Positions 9,381-20,612 are shown, numbered from the stretch's first letter. The stretch is 64,000 bases of DNA from Pyrenochaeta sp. MPI-SDFR-AT-0127 (GCA_020747015.1 JAGTJM010000012.1:62001-126000); one strand, 5' to 3'. The notes: generated from the letters alone by a model not told the origin. A program made the numbers and translations.

Positions 9381-12300
9381 TTAGGTTTTCGTCTTAGGGC
9401 GTTCATCACCACGGCCATTGCCATCTGTGGTTTCTTTATCATCCGATCTCGTCACATGGCGGGCCGTCTTGGCCTCCTTATGTTCTTCAACCTCGTCTTT
9501 GGCCACTTCACTGCGCTCATTGCCGGCGCCCTCCTGTCCATCGCCACTATGTTCTTCTTTCTTTCCTCGCCAATGACTCTCACGTATATGAGCGTTTTCC
9601 TCACCCCCATTGTCGCGAATCATACTATTTATCTTCTTGACTAGATCTTCCACCTTGAAAGGTTTGCTAATCACATCATCCATTCCGGCGTCTCGCATGC
9701 CTTTCATTTGCACATCCCTCACGTTCGCGCTTACGCCGAGGATGTGACTATACCCGGCTTTTCCCTCTTGTTGAAGCTCGCGGATTTCTTCTGTCGCCGT
9801 GTTACCATCCTTTATTGGCATTTCTTGATCCATTAGTATACAATCAAAGTAATTTCGATCGTTCGGGTTATCGCTAGTGATTTGGCCGCGTTCAAATACC
9901 GCATCGATGGCTTCCTGCCCGTTGTTGGCGACAAAAACTTCAAAGCCACGGGATTGCAGTTGTCGACGAAGGACTTTTTGGTTGATAAGATTGTCTTCTA
10001 CGAGAAGAAGGATTTGCTTGTCTTCAGACCGCTGTACGCTCTGTGACCTTGACAGTTCATCCGCAGTTTGCTCTTGCCTTTGTGTCTCTCCCATTTGCAG
10101 GTTTGACAGTTCTCTTTCGATGGTGAGTTTTTCCGACGATATGCCTCTCACAGCTTGTTCAGTTTCTTTGTAGCGAGAGTCCTGGGACGACAAAGGATGC
10201 GCCTCTGCTCTATACTCAGTCGGGGGATTCTTAAGTGACTCATCAACATCATCTGCATCTACACCAGAGTGACTTGTCAGAGTCGGAAACTCCGGTCGCT
10301 CACTGCGACCCTCTTTGATACTCTGCAGATTGCTATTGGCACGACTATAACCTGGCCGAGGTCCAGGTGTTTGTGTGCGATTGGATGTGTTTGAATTTTC
10401 TGAATTGCTTCGAGATTGGAAAGGGGGACGGCCGTCCTCACTCGCTCCATTCGAGCGTCGCACCTTGAAGAAGAATCCGAAAGTAGAACCTTCGCCTTCC
10501 TTTGAACTTACGCCTATATCACCACCGTGCAATTGGCAAACTAGTGGATGTTATGCGCTAAGAATGAGTGATTGGGAAGTGAAGCTTACGTTTTCGCGAT
10601 ATGAATAGGCCAAGGCCTGAGCCACCGTACATCTCCTGTGTCTTCGGCGTTGCTTGTCTGGGTTTGGGTCAGTTTGGGAGGTTTCTGCTATCAAGCAGAT
10701 GTTCAACAAACCGGAATCGTCCGAACAACTTTGCCTGGCCATCCTGACTGATGCCTATACCGGTATCCTTGACAGCCACCATTAGGTATAATGCCTCTCC
10801 GACACCCCACTCCGAAGTCAACGTCGAGTCAATGTGGAAGTTTTCTTTATCTTGGCTGAAGAATATAACATTGGGGGGATAAGACGATGGACGCTCGATG
10901 GAGGCACCCATGGAGACGGTGATTTTCCTCTCGCCGTTTTTTCTGTCCGTAAATTTTATAGCATTTGTGATCAGATTAACCAAAACTGAAGCAGTCAGCG
11001 AAGCTTCAAGCGTGCATTGATTATTTATTACCTTGTTTCATCCGATTGAGATCCGCAACAACATGGTCAATGTCCTGATCATCATACGAAACGTCCATGG
11101 CGTAGTGGAATTTGATATTCTTTGCCTTGAACTCAGAATTGAACACCTTTAGGGCTCTAGAAAACTCCCACTTCGGTTTCACCTCTATACAAGCATATGT
11201 TAGACAAATCTCAACGGCGCGAGGCAAGACTTACCGCGTGGTGCGAGAGAGAGCATCATTGAGTCCAGCTTCGAAAAAGACAGAATATCGTCAACAAGAG
11301 TATTTTGATGAGAGACACAAAGGAGTATAGTGTCAGCCGCATCAAAAAGATCAGCGATTTGGTCACGTATATCACCGTGACTAGATGCAATCTCCTTGGT
11401 CACCTCTTTTACTTCTTCTGCTAAGTGGAGGACAGCGCTCAGCGGATTGCGAATTTCGTGCGAAACCATGTCGATAAACCTCTCTTGTTGTTCTTTCCGT
11501 TCTTTGGCTTCGCGTGCAGCTCTTTCTTGTGTTAGTTGGGCTTCTTTAATTTCGGTGATATCGATGACAGCGCTGATGAAGCCGGCATCTGCTTCTTCAC
11601 TAAGTGGCCTCAAAAGAAACATCCGCCACTGGTCGCCACTTTCGTTGTTTGTTGCATCAATAGCGCACCGGAATTCGATTTGCAGCTCCTGCCGAGACTC
11701 GAAAGCCTTGCGATATGCATCCATTACACGTTCGTAATCATCAGGATGGATGCTCTACAAGATAAGAAAGATGGTCAATTAGTGCTACTCTTTTGCAAAA
11801 AGACGTGGCCACTTACTTCTGGCCAGGCACGGAACTCATTGACGCCCTTGTTCGTAGTAAGCTTGAAGAAGCCGTCGTTCACAAAGATGGCCTCGGCATC
11901 TTTGTCTAGGATAGCCAGGCCGTTAGGAAGCAGCTCAGCGAACCTTCGAAACAGTTGTGTCTGCATTGAATCGGCTTGGTGTGTCATGGAAAGATCTCTC
12001 TTCTGCCTAGATGGGTCCGCCTTAACTTGCCTCCCCGGGTGGTCGCGTGCGAGCTTATCCAGCCCATCTATGGGCATGTATTTCCCGACGTTTTGGCTCT
12101 CCAGAAGCTGCGCGAGTATTCCTTGGCGCATACCTTGTTCGTCGAGAATAGTGCTGAGGAGCAGTTGAGATTCGTGGTCTTGTGAATCTTGCAGGAAAAA
12201 CTTGGTTGCTGATCGAATCAGAGTTGAGCCTGGCAACGCGTGACTGGGCACAGTGCGATGCTTACCTACCTTGACCGTCCGCCCCTTAGAACCGCCCTGA

Positions 12301-12642
12301 GGGTGCCCAGTGCTTGGTTTCCATAAGTGTCATTTGCGCTCGTGGCCTGGCCATCCAGTTCACCCCGAGCCTTACCCCAGGCTAAGTTATGGATTACGGT
12401 CAGGTCTTTCCCCCAGAAAATGGCAGCACAATGTGGCATAGGTAGGATGCACGTGTTCACGATGCACTTCAGGGCAGGTGGCCAGGATTCGCGGTCTCCG
12501 AGTGGTGTCTTGGACCTGGTGCATGTCAGGACAGAAGCGTTGCTGCACTGGAGGAGCCTAACCAGTCTTTGATATTCAGATGCTCTTGATTCAGATCGAA
12601 CACGGGCAGGCCCGCGGCGGTGAGCTTATCGAGGTTCTCCAT
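9381..12642 (-). CDS. Hybrid sensor histidine kinase (PAS-HisKA-HATPase-REC)
   Basis: This is a hybrid histidine kinase of about 975 aa that should pass phosphate to an Ypd1-type HPt protein. From the ATG at 12642 the exons read: a short N-terminus; a cofactor-like region (PLGDRESWPPALKCI, HCAAIFWGKDLT); a PAS domain (about residues 205-320, LPNGLAILDKDAEAIFVND); and the H-box MVSHEIRNPLS (His near 351). The N-box NLITNAIKFT, G1 VKDTGIGIS and G2 GGSGLGLFIS follow. A Ser/Glu-rich linker leads to a receiver domain (ILLVEDN; phosphoacceptor Asp in LMDQEMP; SKPF Lys). Firm introns are 12516-12562, 11755-11816, 11185-11234, 10986-11031, 10658-10711 and 10541-10589. The frame changes near 12244-12269 without an intron of normal size. 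All catalytic motifs are intact. The sensory input is unknown. Confidence 0.88.
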
Positions 12643-14306
12643 GGCGCAGGTGGAGAGCGCCAGGAAAATCGTGTGTGTGCGCAGTCCAGAGGTCGAGCGC
12701 TGGATTTGCCTCGAAGCAAAAGTGTGGGATGCGCTGTGGTCTGGCTACGGATGAGGCTTGACGTCATTTTCAGGAACTCGACATGGCCCCACTCCCGTGC
12801 CTGGACACAGAGACGCGGACACAGCTGAGACATTGCGCCAGAGAGGACCACAAGACAAGGAGACAAGGAACAGCAGGGCCCAAGCAGAAGGGCTCAGACG
12901 ATCTAGGCCCTACGATCGCACATCTTTTGGGGGATGGAGAGGTGAGCAGCCAGCCAAGGTTGCGTCATGGGTCCTGCAACCGCGCCAACCTTCACGCAAA
13001 CGTCATCTTTTCCACAACGCACCAAGATGGGTGTAAAACGTGCAAACGGGCCGTTATCAAGGAATGAATGGTTCCATTTTGGTAGGTCAACAAGCCCTGA
13101 CAGGCCTGTGATCGCCGTCCCTGTGCGGTTCTTCGCGTCGATCCTAACGAGGTCAATAGCCGCATTGGGCCTCCATCTCCAGCAACTGTCACCTTTTTTG
13201 GCGCAGAGGCTGAACGTGTGCCTTGGCTCACGCGGATTGTGCCAGTTATGTCTTCTTTGTCCTCGTATGGAATAGGCTCGCGCCAAGCTGTAACGGAGTA
13301 ACCTCCACTCGTACAACGGGCTTGTCGTCTCCGCTGACCTCTTCACAATAGACCCCTCTTGAAGCTTGAGTATGTATAGTGAGGACGACTACAAAGAGAG
13401 ATGGAAGGAACCGCTGCTGAAAAACCGCACTCCTCAGTTACATTGGGGAACATGGTAATCAAGTTTGTTGGCGCCCGATCGCCATCAGGCAAAAAACATC
13501 GACCGAGAACGATTGACGTTGGTTTGCTGCTGTGCTGTTCGCTCATCGTCGTTTCCTAGCTGTGGGTAAAGATCTCCTAGCCATGTCCCAAGCAGAGCAT
13601 ATTGTGCCAAGCGAAGACATATGGAATCTGTTGTTCAGCAGGAGCCGCAAATATTCTTGGAGGTGTGGGTAAAAATTTCTGTCATCACATGCGAAGCAAT
13701 TATCATGGCAACGTCTACTAGAAGGGTAATGTTGATGTCGTTGGATTCACCCCATGTCGTTGTCTCTTGGTCAGACTGCGTTGGTATGTAGGCCTCCTCC
13801 ACTGCAATTTGATCAGAAACATGCTGCACGCCGCAAGGAAATGACCCTTAATTTGTTGTGAGGCGGTAGTGTTGTCGCTGTCAAGAGTTCGTGTATAGAG
13901 GATGAAGGATGCAGCCTTCGGGTGAACAATTAAGCGGGCCGCGTAGCATGTGCTGATGGGTCGGGTTGGTCGCGGGCCATGAAACAGACGAAGCGAACCG
14001 AAAGATTACATTTGTTTCAAGCAGAGAAAGATAGCAAGACCGCCGCACGGAGTCTTGCGTAAGGGTGGCTGAAGAGGGAAAAGCCGAGAGTGGAGTACCC
14101 CAGCCTCGTTTCATGGTGGGGGCGGCGGAACGAACCGACCGGGGGCCTTTCTTCTTCCGCGCATCTCAGTCCACCCCTACGACTATTCGGCGTTCTTCAC
14201 ATTTTCGGTGCTTTCTCCTTTCTGCCACATGTCTTCTCTTGTTTATAATTCCAACAGTCCTATATGTGACATTCCTAGCCTATAGCCTTTTTGCGTTCCA
14301 TCCCTC
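12643..14306. other. 1.66-kb intergenic region, no gene recognised
   Basis: This stretch separates the divergent histidine kinase and UPF0303-like genes. Open frames on both strands overlap and show no motif. The part next to 14307 is CT-rich, as is common in fungal core promoters. A TGACGTCA octamer lies at 12759-12766. I see no tRNA or transposon. Confidence 0.45.
12759..12766. promoter_or_regulatory. TGACGTCA (CRE/ATF-type bZIP element) upstream of the histidine kinase
   Basis: A perfect palindromic octamer of the CREB/ATF consensus lies 117 bp upstream of the histidine kinase ATG. In fungi such sites are bound by Atf1/AtfA-type bZIP factors, often downstream of stress MAP kinases. Binding here is inferred only from the match. 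Confidence 0.35.
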
Positions 14307-14879
14307 ATGTCCAACTCATCTTCTTCATCAAACAAAATGCTCAATACCCTCCCACCACCGACACGCGATCTGCCGGAGCTCGCCAAAGAGGAAAAATCTT
14401 TCACCTTCTCACATTTTACCTGCGAACACGCCTGGGTCATTGGCAACATCCTCCGCAACGCGCTCCGTACTGCTGACTGCCCCGCATTAATTCACATCTC
14501 CCTCGCTCACCAGACCTTGTTCCACTCCCCAAGCTTACCTGGCATGATGCCCGACCATGAGACCTGGGCGCAACGAAAAAAGAATACGGTGCTGCGCTGG
14601 GGACATAGTACATGGTATATGTCCTGCCAGTTTGACGGCAACTACAAGTCCTTTGCCGAGCATAATGCCATGAGTGGGGATGAATGGGCGAAGTATACCG
14701 TTGAGGGAGGTGGATATCCAATCTTTGTCAAAGGCGTCGAGGGTGTTGTGGGCGCAATTGTTGTTGTCGGGGGGATGGAAGGAGAGCAGGCGCATGGAGT
14801 CGTGGTCAAGGCGGTAGAGGAGTATAGGGATTTGAGAGAAGGATTTAGAAGCCCGATGAGGAGTATGACTATCAAATGA
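14307..14879 (+). CDS. UPF0303 / HbpS-GlcG superfamily protein
   Basis: This is an intronless 190-aa protein of the UPF0303 group, related to the HbpS/GlcG fold (DUF336). Bacterial members bind haem or small ligands; fungal members have no defined role. Diagnostic segments are the central WAQRKKNTVLRWGHSTWYM, GGGYPIFVKGVEGVVGAIVV (about residues 132-151) and the C-terminal HGVVVKAVEEY. The first 15 residues are Ser/Asn-rich, and a second ATG lies at 14337 just before LPPPTRDL, so the true start could be either. There is no signal peptide or membrane segment. Its 3' end lies only 67 bp from the stop of the converging protease-like gene. The family assignment is good; the function is open. Confidence 0.82.
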   Translation: MSNSSSSSNKMLNTLPPPTRDLPELAKEEKSFTFSHFTCEHAWVIGNILRNALRTADCPALIHISLAHQTLFHSPSLPGMMPDHETWAQRKKNTVLRWGHSTWYMSCQFDGNYKSFAEHNAMSGDEWAKYTVEGGGYPIFVKGVEGVVGAIVVVGGMEGEQAHGVVVKAVEEYRDLREGFRSPMRSMTIK

Positions 14880-14946
14880 CTAGAGGGTCTCGGAAAAGGG
14901 ACCGGCCTTGGAATCGCAGTGGAAATGGAGAGCCGTGGGTTGGACT

Positions 14947-16242
14947 CTACAATAAGGCGGAGGAGCTGAGGCTGTTGGCAGGATGGAATCCGAATCGCCC
15001 GCCAATCGCGTCGAACATTATCGAGTAGCCGAAGAGGAAGTTGCGGCCGGTATTGACGAATGGCGGAGATGCATTCCCAGGGACAACGTAGCTTGGCTCG
15101 ATAGACGAGTTTTCGCCTACGATGAAGGAATAAGACACTGGGGCGTCCAGAGTTGGAAAGCCCACGGTGATCTTAGTCCCAGGCTTTACTCGCTTTACGA
15201 ACTTCGCATGTCCATTTTTGTTTGGATTACGAATTACCACGGTCGGTATCGAGGCTGCCCCTCCTGTTCTGATATACATCTGAGGTATACCGCTGTCGAT
15301 AAGCGCTGGACCACAATTAATTCCGTCATCATTGATGCTAAAGCACATCCTTGCCATAGCCCAGTCCCTGGGATCTTCAGCATGGGTTAAACCAGGCTCT
15401 AGACCGGTCAAGGTGAAGCCTTGCATGTTTTTCGGTGTCAAACCGAGATGAACACCTTCTTTGGACATGACATAGCCTGCCCGCATCGATGTTTTAGAAA
15501 CCGGTGATCCATCAATCATGTCAATATTCAAGAATGCATTTACCTTGGGGGCAGCAAATGGCATGCCGTCCCTTGCCCCATTTCTACCAAATCCTACGCC
15601 CATGTACGTAATTCTCGACGTGTCTCTCTCTATTGCCTTTTCGCCATTAGGGCCTAGTGGGCAATCGAACCGGTCCTTGCTTGGGTTGTACCATGGACAT
15701 CGCCAGCTCTTGTCAACGATGAAGATGGGAACGGTGGCAGTTGCATACGATCCAGCCTCGCCGTGAAAGCCTATTGAAAGAGAGACCAATCTGCCAACGT
15801 ACAGAATCCTGCTACTTGTGAAGAAATGGTGCGCTGGTGTCCCGATGATTGGAGACACATTCGGTAGGATTGGAGCCCCAATCAGCAGCCCTGTAGAGCC
15901 TGTGTCCACGGGCATCTTGATGTTAACCCCATCAACCGTGCACAAGACTTGAGGGTCATGCTTGGTGCTGAATTTGTATATGAAGGGGATGAAGATAGAA
16001 TCCGTGTACTGTGAAAGGTCAACGTCTGTGGAAGGCGTTGTAAACATGTTTACGAAGACAGCATAGAGTCCAAGAGTGGTTACGATGAGGCTGACGCGAT
16101 AAAAGAGTGTTGAACTCTTTGGTTCTTTGAAAACAGATGTTGAAGCTGATGCAGTCGTCGTCCCGGACAGCGTCACTGGCGCTTTATAGTCCGTGGTATC
16201 GTAGCCGTCCGTTGGTGTGGAGCCCCATCTGGGCATCTGCAT
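14947..16242 (-). CDS. Membrane-anchored pepsin-like (A1-type) aspartic protease-like protein
   Basis: This is a 431-aa, intronless protein. A Ser/Thr-rich cytosolic N-terminus precedes one hydrophobic segment (about residues 47-66, VSLIVTTLGLYAVFVNMF), suggesting a type II membrane or signal-anchor protein. The lumenal part has the first catalytic motif of pepsin-like peptidases, VDTGSTG (about 111-117). A second, ALIDSGIPQMYI, is a DSG rather than the canonical DTG. The intervening region has cysteines that could form disulfides (CPW...DCPLG; CFSIND...NCGP). The C-terminal FLFGYSIMFDAIGGRFGF resembles the end of A1 peptidases (FDxxxxRIGF). The first motif and fold-like ends support the family. 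Whether it is an active protease is uncertain, since DSG sites occur in some active members. It is divergent from the ankyrin-CorA-like gene. Confidence 0.75.
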   Translation of the reverse strand: MQMPRWGSTPTDGYDTTDYKAPVTLSGTTTASASTSVFKEPKSSTLFYRVSLIVTTLGLYAVFVNMFTTPSTDVDLSQYTDSIFIPFIYKFSTKHDPQVLCTVDGVNIKMPVDTGSTGLLIGAPILPNVSPIIGTPAHHFFTSSRILYVGRLVSLSIGFHGEAGSYATATVPIFIVDKSWRCPWYNPSKDRFDCPLGPNGEKAIERDTSRITYMGVGFGRNGARDGMPFAAPKVNAFLNIDMIDGSPVSKTSMRAGYVMSKEGVHLGLTPKNMQGFTLTGLEPGLTHAEDPRDWAMARMCFSINDDGINCGPALIDSGIPQMYIRTGGAASIPTVVIRNPNKNGHAKFVKRVKPGTKITVGFPTLDAPVSYSFIVGENSSIEPSYVVPGNASPPFVNTGRNFLFGYSIMFDAIGGRFGFHPANSLSSSALL

Positions 16243-16835
16243 AATTCGCTGGCAACTGCCAGCCGCTCACGCTAGACATATGTCAATGCTGAGGCTCCCA
16301 ATTTCAAGTGCAAATGCGAGTGCCACTTACGCACTGTTTGTTACTGGATTGAGTAAAGAGAGCATTGGTGCTCCTGCGTCACCTATCCGATGTTGGCGGA
16401 GAAGCTCCACTCCACTCCACTCCACCTCCGAATCGACTCCGCGCCCTCAGCTCAACGACCTGCATGTGACGCCCCTTCTACACCGGTCACCAAGCGGCCA
16501 GCAACTGCCGACAGCCACAAAGTTCCCGAACGGTTTGGATCAAGATGTGCAGATCGCTGATCGCACGTGATGATGCATGTTGGAGCTGGGACCCTTGGCT
16601 TCTCCGCAAAAGCTGGTTGGTGTAATGCAACAACCCACCATCATCGAAGCTACACAAGCAAGTCCTGAAGAGAAGGAGAATTTGAGCCGAGGATGGCTTC
16701 AGACGACGTACGCGACCGTGTTTACCGAAGTTGAGGCGCTGTCGCATCCTGTCTCGAGCGCGACGAAGGTTGCGTTATTGACCTCCTTCCGCTGAACACT
16801 ATCGCAGAGCTTTGTCTATAGGGCATGTTGGCACT
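16243..16835. promoter_or_regulatory. Divergent promoter region
   Basis: This 593-bp gap separates the protease-like gene (minus strand) from the ankyrin-CorA-like gene (plus strand). It contains the CTCCA tandem repeat at 16405-16424, and no coding sequence is recognised. Confidence 0.4.
16405..16424. repeat. Short tandem repeat, CTCCA x4
   Basis: Four perfect copies of the pentamer CTCCA lie in the divergent promoter between the protease-like and ankyrin-CorA-like genes. It is a pyrimidine-rich tract on the plus strand. Confidence 0.85.
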
Positions 16836-19800
16836 ATGGGCCGCTCTCCTTCACGATCGAGCGATGGCGGCGACTCCGCACACCACGTTCGTGTCGAACC
16901 TCGCCTTCTCAAGGCAATCGAAGACAAGAAACATGACGATGCCATCGCAATCATCGAGCACGCGAAAGCGAAGTCGCAGCCCCTCGACCACCTCTTGCGC
17001 ATTGGCCTAATGCGCGCTGCCGAGCGCGGAAACATCTACATTACCGAATATCTTCTGAAGAGCGGCGCGAAGCCTGATGGTGCGCCTGGAGGCAGAGTCT
17101 CTCCTCTGTTCAAGGCAATCGAGAAGAACCATGTGGGAATTGTGCAATTGTTACTCAGATTCGGAGGAAATGTAGATGCACAGGATAAACAAGGCCGAAC
17201 GGCGCTGATGACGGCTGCATGGAAGAACCACTTTCATATCATGAACGAGCTACTGAGGTGTGGCGCAAATGTGAATCAGAAAGACAACAAGGGTCGTAAC
17301 GTACTGCACAACTTAGCAGCAGACAGTCATTGTAACTGGGGTCGAGATGTCATCGCGGAGTTGCTGAAGCAGAACATTTCAATCGATGGGCCGGAAGGGC
17401 AAGATGACCAGAAGAGAAGTCCGTTGCATTGGGCGGCGAGTACCGGGAAGAAAGAGCTTTGTGAGATGCTGTTGAAACGATCACGGCTGCCAAGGGCGAA
17501 TGTTAATGCGGTGGAAGTCAGACAGAAGACAGCGCTGCATTTGGCGGTTGCGCATGGCAAAGACGACATCATTGAACTACTCCTCGTTCATGGAGCGGAC
17601 ATTATGGCAAGGAGTGACGGCAGTTGGACGCCGTTACATAACGCTTGTGAAAATGGTAATGTGAACGTTGTCAAAACGCTTTTGACCGCTGGAGCGGATG
17701 TCAATGCGCGGCTTCTCAATGGAATGACGCCCTTGCATGTTACAGCCCAAGCAGGTCATCTTGACGTTGTGAACTGTTTGCTGGAGAGAAATGACATCAA
17801 GCGCGCGGCGAAAGACACCTTCGGAATCACCCCTTTCTTGCGCGCTGCACAGAGCAAGAAGCCTGGGCGGAAAGACATCATCAACAGGCTAGCGCCACAT
17901 AACCAGGTGGAGGCCTTGAGCGAAGACGCGCTCGGCGCGACGAACGGCTTCCATGCCACTATTGTCGACTTTGGAGACTTTCATAATGAGAATAAAGTAA
18001 TGAGGCGAACAGTATATGAGCTGTTATATGGTCGAGATACTCTCAATCCGCGTAAGCCAGCCGTCAGTATTTTGCCGAAGGAGTCGAAGGCGACAAAGTT
18101 CAGATGGATACACTTGCCAGCCAACAACATGGCGTGGATAGAGGCATTGTTGACGAAAGCGTTCATCGAGGAGGGCGCGAGTGATGTCGAGGGTTTCAAG
18201 GCTCTTGAACGATCATTCAGTCATCAACACCGTGGACAGCAGATACATTCTCATTTCATGCGACCATTGTGCCAAGGCACGCCGCGCGCACCCAAACATC
18301 ATGATGATTCGGACCTTTCAGATGGCGGCGAACATGGGCCTCCACAAATCGTCGTTAGCAGTGGCTCAGGACTAGGTATTGACACTACAGCTGCTGTTCA
18401 AGAGCCACCACTACCACAATTTCCAAGGACTCCTGTCAGAACTGGAACAGTGAGCACCGATCAAACGGACTGGACTGCAGGCTCTGGTTCAGGTACTGCT
18501 ACTGGAAAGGAAGGCAAGAGCAAGACGAAAGACAAGATCAAAAAGATGGCAAGATGGGGTGGTTCAAAGCAAGCCGGAAAGCGAAGTGGAGGGACTGACA
18601 CGCCGACTCGAGCACCAGATCATCATGCAAGAGGCATGACTATGAGCTCTTCACTGACAAGCGGCGGACATCTCAGATCTCCTGGCAGCCCTGGAAGAAA
18701 AGACCCGACAAGTGTGGCAAAGGGCAACATCTTCGCTTTCATGCCGTACTTGCATTTTGAGACCGATGGGCGACGGCAAGAGATGCAAGCTGCGATTGCT
18801 CGAGCACAACTCTTGAAGGAGCGCGAGAAGCACGACGGCCGCTTCAAGCCAACAATGCAACGTGCATCCACGTATGATGAGATGCTACTCCGAGCTCATC
18901 TGACATCATCGCAAGTGTCGTTGCATGTACGACGTACGCTGGATCAATTTTTTTACCACAATATTGACACTCAATCTCGCGATCGAGATCAAGTTGTTTA
19001 TCGTTATCAGTGCAAGTCCACCGATCCTCAGCACGTTGACCCAAAGATATTCATGGTTGATCAGCTTTGGATGTGGACGCTGGGGAAGGATTTGATTGTG
19101 ACTGCATTCCCACAGCGTTGGCAGCAGCCGCGTAATGATCCACTCAACGTGCTAGATGGTGTCATCGAAGATATCAACAGCAAGACTCGAGATCCAGTAC
19201 GCAGCGTGTACGACCTGGCGATGATCATCACAGGTCGATGCAGTGGGGTGTTTGACAGACATCGTGTTGGTGACGAAGATTATCAGTTCCTTGACATGTT
19301 CGAATCGAGCATTGGTGATGCTACCGAAATGGAGACTCTACTTTTCAAAGAATTCAATACAGCATCCGCACAAGCATCAGCATGGTTACAACACCATCGA
19401 CGCCCTACTCGATTCTCACGGCACCTGGAAGCAGAAGTAAGACAACGGGAACATATCAATCGTCGGCAAGTGCCACATTCGCATGAGCATACTCTCGCCG
19501 ACCCACCAATCAAAGAAGAGCAATTCGGCTACGATGACAGTGACCGTACTTCTGCCCGTGCTCCCCTCTTCGTCGATAAACTCCTTGACATTGGCGCTGA
19601 AACCGATCTTCTCGCTGAAACCAAAGACATTCGCGATGAATTGAACATGATTGCCAAAGTCCTGGAAGATCAGCGCCTTGTATTGCCTGACCTAGAAGCT
19701 AGCATTACGGATATATTCAAAGAAGAGCACAAGAACCAGCAAGATCTTAAGAAGAAATTTAAGGACATGCTGAAGACGATCGATACGCACATCAAAGATT

Positions 19801-20612
19801 TAGAGCGCATGGATAAGCAAGCAGAGAGGATTTACAAATCCATCACTGATCTTTTAGATCTAAAACAAAAACATGCGAACGCATTTGAGGCCCGCTTCGC
19901 CCGTGATCAAGCTGCCGGTACAGCCCGCCAGTCCCAGACGGTCATGGTTTTCACGATTGTCACTATCATTTTCCTCCCTCTATCCTTTATCGCGGCGATG
20001 TTTACGATCAATATCGATGAGTTTCCCCATAACCCCAGTGGCGGTGAGCCTTTACTGCCGCTATCATACGTCGCGAAGTGGGTGTTCGGTATTGGTTTCG
20101 CCATTTCCATTCCCTTCATCGCCATTGCCCTCTCTTTCGACGCTATCGGCGACTTCTTCCGTGAAATGAAACGCCATTTCCGTCATCGAAATAAGGCCGC
20201 CAAGCAGAACCGTCCGAACGAAAACAGCACCGGCAAGATATTACTCAATGATGACAAAATGGAACCGAGCTTCGATTACCCTATTGGTGTGCCCGGGTTC
20301 GATCATACGCTCAGTGTCGGACGTAGCACGTTTCGTCCCGATGGTAGAAGAAGCATTGAGAGTTATTTGAGCCGTCATCAGTATGGAAGTGTAAATGCAA
20401 ATGTCAACTCGTTGTTGCCAGTCGTGAGTAGGGGCTCAGGAAGGAGTCATGCGAACGGGAAGGACAAAACAGAAGTATTTGTTTCAAACGGCACAATGGC
20501 TGCGGTGAGGCAGCGTGATGGAAGACTGAGTGCAGACGGGCCTATGCCTGTTGTCGAGAGGATGAGCACAGGGTTTAGAATGAGGGGGAGTGGAGACTTG
20601 GAGCGTGGGTAA
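16836..20612 (+). CDS. Ankyrin-repeat protein with C-terminal CorA-like membrane domain (copy 1)
   Basis: This is a 1258-aa protein in a single 3.8-kb exon. Residues about 20-370 carry a run of ankyrin repeats (GRTALMTAAWKNHFHIM, TPLHVTAQAGHLDVV and others). The conserved TIVDFGDF and RWIHLPANNMAW (about 423-434) mark the start of the fungal CorA-like module. A Ser/Gly/Thr- and Lys-rich low-complexity insert (about 500-640) and a helical, coiled-coil-like stalk (about 920-1030) follow. Two membrane helices lie near 1036-1056 (FTIVTIIFLPLSFIAAMF) and 1080-1102. After the first helix the sequence is MFTINIDEFP, not the GMN of Mg2+-conducting CorA/Mrs2 channels, so ion transport is doubtful. The first ATG is 16836; the open frame extends a few codons further without ATG. 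A paralogue faces it at 23429-26656. Confidence 0.9.
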   Translation: MGRSPSRSSDGGDSAHHVRVEPRLLKAIEDKKHDDAIAIIEHAKAKSQPLDHLLRIGLMRAAERGNIYITEYLLKSGAKPDGAPGGRVSPLFKAIEKNHVGIVQLLLRFGGNVDAQDKQGRTALMTAAWKNHFHIMNELLRCGANVNQKDNKGRNVLHNLAADSHCNWGRDVIAELLKQNISIDGPEGQDDQKRSPLHWAASTGKKELCEMLLKRSRLPRANVNAVEVRQKTALHLAVAHGKDDIIELLLVHGADIMARSDGSWTPLHNACENGNVNVVKTLLTAGADVNARLLNGMTPLHVTAQAGHLDVVNCLLERNDIKRAAKDTFGITPFLRAAQSKKPGRKDIINRLAPHNQVEALSEDALGATNGFHATIVDFGDFHNENKVMRRTVYELLYGRDTLNPRKPAVSILPKESKATKFRWIHLPANNMAWIEALLTKAFIEEGASDVEGFKALERSFSHQHRGQQIHSHFMRPLCQGTPRAPKHHDDSDLSDGGEHGPPQIVVSSGSGLGIDTTAAVQEPPLPQFPRTPVRTGTVSTDQTDWTAGSGSGTATGKEGKSKTKDKIKKMARWGGSKQAGKRSGGTDTPTRAPDHHARGMTMSSSLTSGGHLRSPGSPGRKDPTSVAKGNIFAFMPYLHFETDGRRQEMQAAIARAQLLKEREKHDGRFKPTMQRASTYDEMLLRAHLTSSQVSLHVRRTLDQFFYHNIDTQSRDRDQVVYRYQCKSTDPQHVDPKIFMVDQLWMWTLGKDLIVTAFPQRWQQPRNDPLNVLDGVIEDINSKTRDPVRSVYDLAMIITGRCSGVFDRHRVGDEDYQFLDMFESSIGDATEMETLLFKEFNTASAQASAWLQHHRRPTRFSRHLEAEVRQREHINRRQVPHSHEHTLADPPIKEEQFGYDDSDRTSARAPLFVDKLLDIGAETDLLAETKDIRDELNMIAKVLEDQRLVLPDLEASITDIFKEEHKNQQDLKKKFKDMLKTIDTHIKDLERMDKQAERIYKSITDLLDLKQKHANAFEARFARDQAAGTARQSQTVMVFTIVTIIFLPLSFIAAMFTINIDEFPHNPSGGEPLLPLSYVAKWVFGIGFAISIPFIAIALSFDAIGDFFREMKRHFRHRNKAAKQNRPNENSTGKILLNDDKMEPSFDYPIGVPGFDHTLSVGRSTFRPDGRRSIESYLSRHQYGSVNANVNSLLPVVSRGSGRSHANGKDKTEVFVSNGTMAAVRQRDGRLSADGPMPVVERMSTGFRMRGSGDLERG

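Noticed and set aside
12903..13346. 147-codon minus-strand open frame upstream of the histidine kinase
   Set aside because: Composition and motif content look random, plus-strand frames overlap it, and it sits in the divergent promoter region. No family or splice-supported model emerged.
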